Positions 7,821-17,300 of a stretch of DNA of 64,000 nt are shown here, one piece after another. Source of the stretch: Acidobacteriota bacterium (GTDB lineage: Bacteria > Acidobacteriota > Terriglobia > Bryobacterales > UBA6623); NCBI GenBank assembly GCA_016125275.1, contig WGMB01000001.1, positions 186,001 through 250,000 of the forward strand, written 5' to 3'. Position 1 is the first letter of the stretch. Each line of letters begins with the position of its first letter. Position numbers and translations under genes: made by a program. The notes beneath the pieces were generated by a model, which was given only the letters and a program-made list of their open reading frames with translations, did not search any database and was not told the origin of the DNA.

Positions 7821-10798
7821 TGCGGCCCTTGAAGCTCCAAGTGGAAGGGTTTACGTGCTACCGAGAGCGGCAGGAGATCGACTTCGAGCGGCTGAAGCTG
7901 TTTGCGATCGCCGGGCCGACGGGGGCGGGGAAGTCGACGCTGCTGGACGCGATCACGTTCGCGCTGTACGGGCAGATTCCGCGGATGGGCAGCCGCAACC
8001 TGGACGAGTTCATCAGCCTGGGGGCGAAAGAGGCGTCGGTGGCGCTGGACTTCGAGCTGCACGGGGGGCGCCGCTACCGGGTGGCGCGGACGATGCGGCG
8101 CTCGGGGGCGAAGAAGGCTCAGCTCGAGGAACTGCGGGAGAGCGGGCCGCAGCCGTTGCAGGACGGCGTGACGGCGGTGAATCAGGCTTTGACGCCTTTG
8201 CTGGGGCTGCGCTACGAGACGTTCGTGCAGGCGGTGCTGCTGCCGCAGGGCAAGTTCGCGGAGTTCTTGCAGGGGGACAAGGGCAAGCGGCGCGAGATTC
8301 TGCGGGAGCTGCTGCGGCTGGGCGTCTACGAGGAGATGCGCAAGCGCGCCGAGAGCCGCAAGAGGGAGCTGGAGACCGAGCTCAAGACGCTCGACCAGCG
8401 CCTGGAGCAGGACTACGGCGAGGCGACCGCAGAGAACCTGGCGGCGCAGGAAGCCGAGGAGGCCGCCCTGGTCGCCCAGTGCGCGCAGGCGGAAGTCGAG
8501 GCAGGGCGGCTGGCGCAGGAGGCGCAGCGGCTGAACGCGCTGTGGGCGCTGCAGGCGGAGCTGGCGGCGAAGCGGCGGGCGCTGGAGGGCAAGGAGGCCG
8601 AACGGGGCAAGGTGGAGAGCGACCGCAAGCGCGCGCAGAGGGCGCGGCGGGCGGCTGCGCTGCGGCCTTACCTGGAGCGCGTGAGCCGGGCGGCGGCGGA
8701 GAGGGACGAGCGACGCGGGGAGGAGGCCGGCGCGGTCACGGCGGAGCGGGCGCGGCTGGCCGGGAAGGAGCAGGCGCGGGCGGCTCTGGCGGAGGCCACC
8801 GAGGCGGCCGCGGAGGTTCCGGCGCTGCGGACCCGGCGGGAAGAGCTGCTGGCGGTGCTGCCGCTGCTGCCGGAGAGGGACCGGGTCGAGCAGAGCGCGA
8901 AGGGTTTGCAGGCGGAGCTCGCGAAGGAGCGGGCGGAGGCCGGCCGGCAGAGGGAGGAGGCGGAGAAAAGCCGGGCGGACGAACGCCGGTTGGCGGAGCG
9001 GTTGGCGGCGCTGGTGGAACGGCAGGCGGCGCTGGGGTATGACGGGGCGCGGCACGAGCGGCTGCTGGGGTTGCGCGAACCGGCGGGCGAGCTGCGGAGG
9101 GTTCGGCCTGAGCTGCGGACCGTGAGCGAACGGCTGGGGGCGCAGCGGGAGGCGCTGGAAGCGGCACGACGGGAGAGCGCCGCGGCGGCGGTGGGGCTGG
9201 AGGAGGCCGAGCAGGCGGTGCGGGCGGCGCGGTCGGCGGACATGGCGGCGGACCTGCGGCGGCATCTGCATGCGGGCGACAACTGTCCGGTGTGCGGCCA
9301 GTTGGTGGATGTCCTGCCCGAGGTTGCGCCGGGCGCGGACGTGGGCGCGCTGGAGCGGGCGGAGAAGGCGGCGCGCGTGGCGAGCGACGGGGCCCGAACG
9401 AGGCTGGCGAGCGCGGAGAGCGCTCTGCGCGAGCGGGAGGGGCGGCGCGAGGAGCTGACCGGCTTGGCGGCGCGGCTGGAGGCGCTGCTGCGGGAGTCCG
9501 CGCCGGAGCTCGGCGGAGACGAGGCGCCGGAGGAGGCGACGCTGGCCGCGCTGGAGGAGATCGACCAACAAAGCCGCGAGCGCCAGGCGATCGAGAAGGA
9601 ATGGAATGCGCTGGAGATGCAGCGGCGGGAGGCGGAAGGCGCAGCGCAGCGCGCCGCCGACGCCGCGGCTCACGCGGAGAAGGCGGGGACCCGGCTGGAG
9701 CAGGAACTGGCGGCGGCACGGGAGCGGCTGGCCGAGTACGGCGAGCGGATCGCGGCGGCGGGTTCGGCCGATCCCCAGCGCGACAAGGGCCTGCTGGAGC
9801 GCCGCATCGAGGGGCTGACGAACGTCTTCGAGAAGGCCCGCCAAGCGGCCGAGCAGGCCGAGGCGGGCTGGCGCGAGGCGGCGCAGACGCTGGCGGTGGC
9901 GCAGAGCGCTCGGCAGGCGGCCGATCTTGCGGCGGAAGAGGCTGCGGAGAGCGCCGAGAGGGAGTCGAGAACGGCGGGCTTCCAGGGTGAGGAGGAGGCT
10001 CGGGCCGCCGCGCTGGCGGCAGAGGAGCTGGCGGCGCTCGAAGCGGGGATCGAGCGGTATGAGCGGGACGTGCAGGCGCTGCGGGCGGCGATCGAGGGCC
10101 TGGAGGAACGGCTGGGTGGGGCGCGGGTGGACGAGGAGCAGGTCAGGGCGGCGTCCGAGTCGGAAGGCCGGGCGCGCGAGGAGCTTCGGGCGCTGGTGGG
10201 CGGGCGGCATCGGCTGGCCGAGCGGCTGGAGGCGTTGCGCGCCGCAGTGGCGAAGGCCGCGAAGCTGCGGCAGGAGCGCACGGAGGTGGCGGGCCGGCAG
10301 GCGCTGCAGGCTGAGCTGGCGCTGGAGCTGCGCAGCGATCGCTTTCAGCAACACCTGCTCGACGAGGCGTTTCAGCAGCTCGTGGCGGGGGCTTCGGTGC
10401 GGCTGCGGCAGCTCAACGAGCGCTATTCGCTGCACTTCAGCGACGACGCCTTCGTGGTGCTCGATCACGACCATGGCGGCGAGCAGCGCTCGGCGGACAC
10501 TCTGTCGGGCGGAGAGACCTTTTTGGCGTCGCTGGCGCTGGCGCTGGAGCTCAGCGAGCAGGTGCAGCAGGCGGCCGGGGCGGTGCGGCTGGACAGCCTG
10601 TTCATCGACGAAGGCTTTGGGACCCTAGATCCGGAGACGCTGGACGTGGTGGCGGGCGCGATCGAGGCGCTGAGCGCGGGCGAGCGGATGATCGGCGTGA
10701 TCTCGCACGTGGCGGAGCTGCACCGGCGGCTGCCGGCGCGGCTGGAAGTGCGTCCAGGGCCCCAGGGATCGCGCGTGGAGCTGGTGGAAGCGGGCTGA
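7820..10798 (+). CDS. sbcC: Exonuclease SbcC / Rad50-type SMC ATPase
   Basis: A 992-residue SMC-like ATPase starting at ATG 7820 inside the sbcD stop. Walker A is GPTGAGKST (32-40). Two long coiled-coil arms flank a zinc hook CPVC (about C489/C492). The C-terminal half holds the ABC signature LSGGETF (~894) and Walker B LFIDEGFGTLD (~928). Two such heads with SbcD form the DNA-end-processing complex, and the hook joins complexes or arms. Typical length. It is the last gene of the operon; the next start codon on this strand is 170 bases away. Coiled-coil arms are extremely Ala/Glu/Arg-rich, consistent with the high GC content. Confidence 0.95.
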   Translation: MRPLKLQVEGFTCYRERQEIDFERLKLFAIAGPTGAGKSTLLDAITFALYGQIPRMGSRNLDEFISLGAKEASVALDFELHGGRRYRVARTMRRSGAKKAQLEELRESGPQPLQDGVTAVNQALTPLLGLRYETFVQAVLLPQGKFAEFLQGDKGKRREILRELLRLGVYEEMRKRAESRKRELETELKTLDQRLEQDYGEATAENLAAQEAEEAALVAQCAQAEVEAGRLAQEAQRLNALWALQAELAAKRRALEGKEAERGKVESDRKRAQRARRAAALRPYLERVSRAAAERDERRGEEAGAVTAERARLAGKEQARAALAEATEAAAEVPALRTRREELLAVLPLLPERDRVEQSAKGLQAELAKERAEAGRQREEAEKSRADERRLAERLAALVERQAALGYDGARHERLLGLREPAGELRRVRPELRTVSERLGAQREALEAARRESAAAAVGLEEAEQAVRAARSADMAADLRRHLHAGDNCPVCGQLVDVLPEVAPGADVGALERAEKAARVASDGARTRLASAESALREREGRREELTGLAARLEALLRESAPELGGDEAPEEATLAALEEIDQQSRERQAIEKEWNALEMQRREAEGAAQRAADAAAHAEKAGTRLEQELAAARERLAEYGERIAAAGSADPQRDKGLLERRIEGLTNVFEKARQAAEQAEAGWREAAQTLAVAQSARQAADLAAEEAAESAERESRTAGFQGEEEARAAALAAEELAALEAGIERYERDVQALRAAIEGLEERLGGARVDEEQVRAASESEGRAREELRALVGGRHRLAERLEALRAAVAKAAKLRQERTEVAGRQALQAELALELRSDRFQQHLLDEAFQQLVAGASVRLRQLNERYSLHFSDDAFVVLDHDHGGEQRSADTLSGGETFLASLALALELSEQVQQAAGAVRLDSLFIDEGFGTLDPETLDVVAGAIEALSAGERMIGVISHVAELHRRLPARLEVRPGPQGSRVELVEAG

Positions 10799-10970
10799 TC
10801 CAGCGGCGGGCGACTCGGATATCGACCGCAATTTGGGCCAAAACCAAATGGCTACGAAGAACTCCCTATCTTGCTGGGAAGTATGTCCGAGGGTATTGCG
10901 GGCTTCGGCAATCGCAGTTTACTCTGGCCCTCGGCGGCTCAAAGCCGGTCCATTTGGAAGGAATCACTTC

Positions 10971-12035
10971 ATGCGCCCTGTCATTTTTCGATTTGCGACC
11001 GTTTTGACGGCGGTCTGCGCCGCGGTTTTGCCGCTGGTCGCGGAGAGCTCGATCACGGGTCCGAGCTTGGGATTCGTGTTCGATGAAGAGGCGCAGGGGA
11101 TTCGCCGGATTGCCGGATTGCCGGGCGCTGCGCAGCTCTCGGAGCCTCTGCCGCTGGGCGTGAGCCTGTCACTGGCCAAGATCGCGCCGGGGCAGGAATA
11201 TGCGCTGGGTTTGGATGCGGACGGGCGGCTATTGCGGATCGATTTGTTGGGGACGATTCCGACGATGCGGGCGATGGCTACGGACTTGGCGAGCGTGGAT
11301 ACGTTCGTGATTTCGCCGACGGGCTCGGCGGCGGCGGTCTATGACCGGCGCAACCGCCAGGCGCAGATGTTGGGCGGGATGTTGGCGACGCCGGAGGCCC
11401 GTACGGCGGTGGAGCTGGGCGGCCTGCCCGGGATGCTGACGGCGCTGGCCGTGGCGGACGACGCGGGCTCGATGCTGGCGGCCACGGCGGGGCGCGACGG
11501 AGACGGCGGGCTGTACCGCATCGACGCGAGCGGCGCGGCGCGGTCGCTGGGATCGGTGACGCGGGTGACCTCGATCCGCTTCGTTCGCGGGCGGGACAGC
11601 GCCGTGGCGGCGGACTACGGCCGCAACGAGGTGCTGCTGGCGACGGGGCTGAGCGAAGGCGGCGCGGTGACGACGCTGGCGACGGCGCGGGACGGCGTGA
11701 GAGGGCCGGCGGCGGTGGCGGCGGACGTCTACCGCGAGCGCGCCATTGTGGCGATGCCGGCGATGGGCCGGGTGGCCCTGCTGCCGCTGGACGGCGGCGC
11801 CGCGCAGTTCTTCGACTGCCGCTGCCGGCCGACGGAAGTGTCGCCGCTGAGGGGCCGGTCGCTGTACCAGCTCACCGAGGACTTGCGGCAGCCCGTGATC
11901 TTGCTGGACGCCAGCCCGCTGGCCGCGGACGGTGCGACCCTGGCGCCGAGGGCGCAGTTCGTGCCGGCGCTGGCCGCCGAGGCGCCCGCCGGCGAAGAAG
12001 CGCCGAGCCGCCTGCGGGTCTCCGCCTCCCGATAG
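10971..12035 (+). CDS. Exported beta-propeller-like protein of unknown function
   Basis: A 354-residue protein. I chose ATG 10971 because it begins a clean signal peptide (MRPVIFRFATVLTAVCAAVL, cleavage near residue 24) and is preceded by GGAAGGAATC; the frame is open further upstream but without export features. The mature part has repeated short beta-strand segments with small Gly/Ala/Asp-rich turns (for example GLDADGRLLRIDLLG, DGDGGLYRIDASG), as in beta-propeller or WD/NHL-like folds. I cannot name a family. It is separated from sbcC by a 172-base gap and is followed immediately by a strong terminator, so it is probably a single-gene transcript. Confidence 0.7.
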   Translation: MRPVIFRFATVLTAVCAAVLPLVAESSITGPSLGFVFDEEAQGIRRIAGLPGAAQLSEPLPLGVSLSLAKIAPGQEYALGLDADGRLLRIDLLGTIPTMRAMATDLASVDTFVISPTGSAAAVYDRRNRQAQMLGGMLATPEARTAVELGGLPGMLTALAVADDAGSMLAATAGRDGDGGLYRIDASGAARSLGSVTRVTSIRFVRGRDSAVAADYGRNEVLLATGLSEGGAVTTLATARDGVRGPAAVAADVYRERAIVAMPAMGRVALLPLDGGAAQFFDCRCRPTEVSPLRGRSLYQLTEDLRQPVILLDASPLAADGATLAPRAQFVPALAAEAPAGEEAPSRLRVSASR

Positions 12036-12051
12036 ACGAGTTTCCTCCCAG

Positions 12052-12087
12052 GGCCGGCCCGGACCCCGCCGTCCGGGCCGGCCTTTT
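12052..12087 (+). terminator. Rho-independent terminator
   Basis: A perfect 13-bp stem (GGCCGGCCCGGAC paired with GTCCGGGCCGGCC) with a six-base loop CCCGCC, directly followed by TTTT. It lies 16 bases after the stop codon of the exported propeller-like gene and insulates it from the exopolysaccharide locus. Confidence 0.88.
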
Positions 12088-12652
12088 CCTGTTCGAGCGC
12101 CTTTTCCTGAGGCGCCGCCTGCGTTCTGCGATCGACGTGAGCGCGAGTTTCCTGGCATCCAATGCGAAGTCCGTCTGGGGCAAATGCCCCCACGGAGGGT
12201 TATATGTCATTTCGAAATATCTCGCGCCGGGAGTGGAATCTCGGAAGAGATTCGTGTATGCGTGCGCATGAAAGTCAAGATTGCAGGACGCTGAGCCGAC
12301 GGCAAAAATCACCATCCGAATGCTGTGGCGCGCCGGCGGCGCGGCGGGCCCGCGACGGGGCTTGGGCGGTTGCCGGACGAGGCTGCCGCGGCAAAGCCGA
12401 CGAAGCTTGCGGCACGGGCAGGGCGGGCTTTTCGGGGCCGTGTGGGCGGGGCTTTCGAGCTTCGCTTAGAACCATGGTCCTAGGAATTCTACTAGGCGCC
12501 CCAGAGGCGCCCTAAGAGTCCAGGTTTTTCCCTAGCGCATATTGGGGATCGCCCTGTAGACCGACCGCCAATTCGCAGATATTCTGACTCTGTCGTTGAA
12601 AAAAGGAACGGAACCAGAGCTTTTCGACACGCCTTTCAATAGGAACGCCTCC
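12088..12652 (+). other. Long non-coding leader/intergenic region before the exopolysaccharide operon
   Basis: About 565 bases with no convincing gene. Small open frames here have no export or domain features and no good ribosome sites. It contains a small hairpin GGGGCAAATGCCCC near 12177-12190 and the nested inverted repeats described at 12465-12516. The segment after 12460 is noticeably more AT-rich and repeat-structured than the coding DNA around it, as expected for a regulatory region. I looked for a c-di-GMP riboswitch and do not find its conserved core. No promoter can be assigned with confidence. Confidence 0.5.
12465..12516 (+). promoter_or_regulatory. Nested inverted repeats, possible structured leader or attenuator
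   Basis: An outer pair CTTAG (12465-12469) / CTAAG (12512-12516) encloses two hairpins: CCTAG/CTAGG (12479-12483, 12492-12496) and GGCGCC/GGCGCC (12495-12500, 12506-12511). The two inner stems share two G residues, so they cannot both form fully, which is how many attenuators are built. A run of five T lies about 13 bases downstream. It is ~140 bases before the first exopolysaccharide gene. This is structure seen by eye; no folding calculation was done. Confidence 0.35.
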
Positions 12653-14335
12653 ATGACTGAACATCGCACTTCGAGCCTAGACCTTGGCGCTAATCATGCC
12701 TCTCTGTCGACCGGCTTTTCCGCTCTCGACGAGCTCACGGGTGGGCTCTTCGCGGCGGAGTCGTACCTCCTCTACGGGCCGGCCGGCGCTGGAAAGACCA
12801 CGTTCGCGATGGGCTTTCTGGCCGAGGGCGTCCGCGAGGGAGAGCAGGTGGCGATGGTGACCCATCGCGCGCCTTCCTCGGTTTTGCGCCACGCCGAGAC
12901 GATGGGCTACGAGTTCGCCTCGTACGTCCGCTCGGGGCGGCTGATCCTTCTGGAGTATCCGGAGGAGATCCAAGAGAACGCGGCGCGCGTAATGGCCGAC
13001 GCCAGGATTATTGACGAATTTCGCTCGGCGGTCGGCTCGGGCGACGTGCGCCGGGTGGTGTTCGACCCGGTGACGCCGCTGCTGGCGGGGCAAAACGGGT
13101 TCCGGGCGGCGCGGGCCAAGACGGTGGGTTCGGCGTTTGCGGACCTGGGCGCGACGACGCTGCTGTTGGTGGATACGCCGGACGGCGAGGACTGCCTGCA
13201 GTCGTGCAAGGACGCCGTGCGCGGGGTGCTGCGGTTCGAGGATTCGCCGGCGCTGCACGTGCCGCACTCGATGATCGTGGAGCGCTTTCCGCACATGGAA
13301 GGCCGCCAACCGCGACTGTTCTTCGAGGTGACGCCGGGCCTGGGCCTGGTGGAGCAGCAGGGGCGGCTGCTGACGGCTCCGGAGCCGCGAGCGAACGGGC
13401 AGACGATCATCGGCGCTTCGCGGGCGGATTTGGCCTCGACGGAAGGGACGAACGCGATGCTGGGCCGGGGCGATGCGCCGGACGCGCGGATTCTGGTGAT
13501 CCATCCGGACGCGACGATTCGCGGGGCGGTGTCGTCGCTGCTGGGCGACAACTACCGGCTCAGCGAGGCCAGCGGCGCGGCGCATGGCTTTGCGCGGCTG
13601 GGTGCGGAGGCGCCGGACCTGATCATCCTCGGCGTGGAGACGCGCGGGGTTAGCTCGGCGGAGTTTACGCGGAAGCTGCGCCACAGCGGCTGGAACATGC
13701 CGGTGCTGATGCTGGGCGAGCGGCTGTCGCGGCGCGCGGACCGCATTCGGGCGCTGGAGGCGGGCGCGGACGTGGCGCTCTCGCTGCCGCTGGACGGCCG
13801 GCTGTTGACCTCGCAGGTGAAGGCCCTGCTGCGCCGCCGCAGCCTGACGCGGCTGGCTTCGATTCCGCTGACCGACCCGAAGGATTCGCTGGCGCCGGAG
13901 TGGCAGGACGACGGCGTGCGGTGTACGGAGGACCCGGGCTACTTCCGCCGGCGGCTGAGCCAGGCGGTGGACGGGCTGAAGCGGTTCGGCGCGCCGTTCA
14001 CGGTGGCGTTTCTGCGCCCGCCGGCCGGGGGCTCGGACGTGATGGAGCTGGCTTCGCTGGCGGCGGTGACCGCGCGGACGTCGGACCTGGTGCTGCTGGG
14101 AGGAGAGGGCATCGCCATTCTGCTGCCCGAGTGCGAGTCGTTCTCTCCGTATTACGAGCGGCTGAAGTCGCGCTGGCCGTCGAACTATGCGCCGGCGGCG
14201 GACTGCCCCCCGATCGGCGCTTCTCCCGACCTGGATCTGCTGATGCAGCGGGCCGTGGTGGCGATCGGCGGCATCGGCGACCGTGACCGCGACCGCGACC
14301 GCGAGCGCGCGTCGGCGGCGGCGGTTCGGGCCTGA
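12653..14335 (+). CDS. KaiC-like ATPase / pseudo-receiver / GGDEF-like regulator
   Basis: A 560-residue three-domain protein; ATG 12653 is preferred over an upstream TTG at 12596. Residues ~18-260 are a KaiC/RadA-type RecA domain with Walker A GPAGAGKTT (42-50) and Walker B RRVVFDP. The pair of catalytic Glu residues that KaiC has after its next strand (TTEES) reads VTHRA here. Residues ~278-400 are a receiver fold (DARILVIHPD), but the phospho-acceptor Asp is Gly (LIILGVETRG) and the conserved Lys is Leu (SLPLDG). Residues ~420-530 resemble GGDEF with the signature degenerated to LGGEGIAILLP. It heads an exopolysaccharide operon, so it is probably a non-enzymatic switch or c-di-GMP/nucleotide sensor. 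The regulatory role is inference. Confidence 0.82.
   Translation: MTEHRTSSLDLGANHASLSTGFSALDELTGGLFAAESYLLYGPAGAGKTTFAMGFLAEGVREGEQVAMVTHRAPSSVLRHAETMGYEFASYVRSGRLILLEYPEEIQENAARVMADARIIDEFRSAVGSGDVRRVVFDPVTPLLAGQNGFRAARAKTVGSAFADLGATTLLLVDTPDGEDCLQSCKDAVRGVLRFEDSPALHVPHSMIVERFPHMEGRQPRLFFEVTPGLGLVEQQGRLLTAPEPRANGQTIIGASRADLASTEGTNAMLGRGDAPDARILVIHPDATIRGAVSSLLGDNYRLSEASGAAHGFARLGAEAPDLIILGVETRGVSSAEFTRKLRHSGWNMPVLMLGERLSRRADRIRALEAGADVALSLPLDGRLLTSQVKALLRRRSLTRLASIPLTDPKDSLAPEWQDDGVRCTEDPGYFRRRLSQAVDGLKRFGAPFTVAFLRPPAGGSDVMELASLAAVTARTSDLVLLGGEGIAILLPECESFSPYYERLKSRWPSNYAPAADCPPIGASPDLDLLMQRAVVAIGGIGDRDRDRDRERASAAAVRA
14279..14308 (+). repeat. Six-base tandem repeat encoding Asp-Arg dipeptides
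   Basis: Five consecutive six-base units (GACCGT, three GACCGC, then GAGCGC) near the 3' end of the KaiC-like gene encode DRDRDRDRER. Unit gain or loss would keep the frame, so it would alter only the charged tail length. Confidence 0.7.
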
Positions 14336-14358
14336 GACGGAGGAACCGGAGAACGGTC

Positions 14359-17300
14359 ATGGACCATCACAGGCTCAATATCCGCCGGTTGACGGCGCTT
14401 GGAGGCCGGGGCGCGCTGCTTGCGCTGCTGCTCGGCTTGGCAGGGATGGGCGCTCCGGCGGCCAAGGCGCAGGGTCCGCTGAGCGAGGCGCTGGACGCCT
14501 ATCGGCGCGGCGACTGCGCGGCGGCGGCTCCGGCGCTCGAGAAGATTCTGGAGACGCAGCCCAAGAGCGTCCGCATGCGCAAGCTGCTGGCGGACTGCCA
14601 GACGCGTCTGGGACGGCACGAGGCGGCTCGGGCGAACTATTTGGCCGTGCTGACGCTGGCTCCCGGCGACGTGGAGGCCCGGCGAGCGCTGGAGGCTCCC
14701 GAGGAAGAGGAGAAGCCGAAGCCGACGGCGGCGCCGAAGCCGGTTGTGGCGGCGGCCCCGAAGGCTCCGCAGGGCGAGGAGGCCGAGCGGCTGCGAGCGG
14801 GCGGCGCGCTGGAGGAGGCCGAGCGGCTGATCCAGGCCGGCCGGCTGGACGAGGCCGAGCGCAAGCTCAATGACTTGATTGCGCGGCAGCCGCGTTCGGT
14901 GGTGGCTCGACTTCGCTTGGCGGAGATTTGCAGCGGCTCGGAACGCTTCCACCAAGCGGCGGACCTATATGGCGCGATCGCCGATCAGTCCGGGGACAAG
15001 GAGTTCCACCGGCGGGCGGCGCTGAACTTCTCGTGGGCGGCGGAGTATACGCCGGCGATCGACCGCTTTCGGGCGTACCTGAGCTCCGTGCCGACGGACG
15101 CCGAGGCGCGGCTGGGGCTGGCGAACGCGCTGCTGTGGTCCGGACAGCCGGGCGAGGCGGCGGAGGAGTACCAGGCGTATCTGGCGGCGCGGCCCGATGA
15201 CATCGACGCGCTGCTGAACCAGGCGCGGGCCTTGACGGAGTCCGGCCGCGCGAGCGAGGCGCTGGAGAGCTTGGCGGCCGTGAAGCGGCGGCGTCCGGAC
15301 GACGCGGAGGTCGACTTCGCGCTGGCGCAGGCGACCGAGAAGGCCGGCAAGCTGAGCGAGGCGGTCGAAGCGTACCGGCGGGTGCTGGCGAAGAATCCGG
15401 ACCGCAAGGACGCCCGCGAGGCCTATGACCGGCTGCTGGAAGAGTCGACGCTGCAGAAGGGCTATCGCTCGGTCGAGGAAGGGCGGTTCAAGGACGCGAT
15501 CGTGGTCTTTTCGGACTACCTGTCGCACCACCCCGACGACGACGCGGCGCTGTTGCAGACGGCTCGCGTGAACGCCTGGGCGGAGCAGTATCCGCAGGCG
15601 GCGCGGCGCTACAGGGACTATTTGCAAAGGAATCCGAGCGATCCGGACGCGCTGCGGGAGCTGGCGCGGGTGGAGCTGGCGCTGCCGGACTTTCCGGCCG
15701 CGCAGCAGCGCTTCGCCCGGCTGGTGGAGGGCCCGTTTGGGACCGTGGCCGACCGAGAGGGGCTGACGCAGTCGTACCTGTGGGCCGGCCGCACCGAGGA
15801 AGCGCGGGAGCAGGCCAAGCGGCTGCTGGAAATCGAGCCGACCAACGCGGTGGCGCTGGAGGCGCTGGAGCAGGCGCAGACGCAGAGCCGCGACACGCTG
15901 CTGGAGAAGGCTCGGCGGCTGACGGCGGAGAGCAACTACGCCGGCGCGCTGGACGCCTACAACGCCTTCCTCGAAAAGTACGGCTCGGACCGCACGATCG
16001 ACTTGGCCGTGGCGAGGGTCTACGCCTGGGACAAGCAGTGGGGCAACGCCACTCAGGCCTATGAGAACTACGTGGCCCGCTACGGCGACGACGAGACGGC
16101 TCGGCTGGAGCTGGCCCGCGTGCGCGAGTGGTCAGGGCAGTACGAGCAGGCCGAAGAGGACTACAGGGCGCTGGCGCAGAGCTCGCCGGAGCCGAACGCG
16201 GACGCTCTGCTGGGCTTGGCGCAGGTGTCGGCCTACCGCGGCGACGACAAGTTCGACGTGGTGCAGAAGTACCGCAACGTGCTGGAAGCGGACCCGACGA
16301 ACAAGGTCGCCCGGGAGCGTTACGAGGAGCTGGGACCGGAGGTCTCGCCGTCGGTGGGCTACAACCTGTACTCGTTCAACAACTCCGACGACTTCGGATT
16401 GGCGATGAACTCGGTGCGGGCCACGCTGCCGTTCCGCGGCGGGCTGAAGGCCTCGCCGTTCTACCGCTACGACTACTTCAAGCAGGCTCGCCAGGTGGGC
16501 GGCACGGCCTGCGGCGGGACGAGCCCGACGGCGGCCGGCGCGCGGGCGCTGAGCGACAGCATCTGCGGCGCGGACGGCATTACGAGCGCGCACGTGGGCG
16601 GCGTGGAGCTGGCGCTGCAATCGGGCGGCGTGGACTTCAGCGCCGAGGTGGCGGCGGCCCAGTTCGATCTGGGGCGCAACGCCTTGCAGGCGCAGATGCA
16701 GCTCTACGCCCGCACCGGGGAGCGGGGCCGCTTCGGCGTCTCGTTCAGCCGGCGCGACGCGGCCTATTCGACGCAGACCATCGCTCCGGTGTTTGCGGGC
16801 GTGCAGGCGGACTCGCTGAGCGTGAGCTACGAGCAAGGGCTCTCCAACCGCTGGACGGCTTCGTTCCTGGCGGGCGTGACGCGCTACTCGCAGAGCCTGG
16901 ACGGGGCGTTCGGGTCGAACTTCCAACGCTTCGGCGGGGCGCGCTTGAACTACAAGGTGACGAACTCGTTTTCGGCCGGCTACTACTTCCGGCTGACGGG
17001 CTTCAACGAGATGACGCCGATTTACTTCAGCCCCTCGACGTATGGCTCGGGCGGCGGCGTGTGGCGCTGGGATCGCAAGATCAGCGAGAACGTGCGGTTC
17101 AGTTGGGATGCCGAGATCGGCTACGGCCGCATCGACCGGCCGGGGCTGCCGCGGGTGAACACGGTGGAAGTGATGATGCGGCCCGAGTTGCTGTGGCGCA
17201 TTCAGCCGGACTTGGCGCTGCGGACCTCGTATCGCTACGGACGCGGCAGCAACAGCGTGTTCCGGACCAGCGCGTATCAGACGGACGTGCTGGAGTTCCG

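Noticed and set aside
7736-10474. 912-codon open frame on the - strand opposite sbcC
   Set aside because: Arg/Leu/Gln/Pro-rich antisense frame over an unambiguous Rad50-type gene.
12270-12470. Possible c-di-GMP (GEMM) riboswitch in the exopolysaccharide leader
   Set aside because: GGCAAA-like and GCAAAGCC-like strings occur but not in the order or spacing of the conserved GEMM core.
12162-12515. 117-codon open frame in the leader before the exopolysaccharide operon
   Set aside because: No ribosome site, signal or domain, and it crosses the inverted-repeat structures; more likely non-coding.
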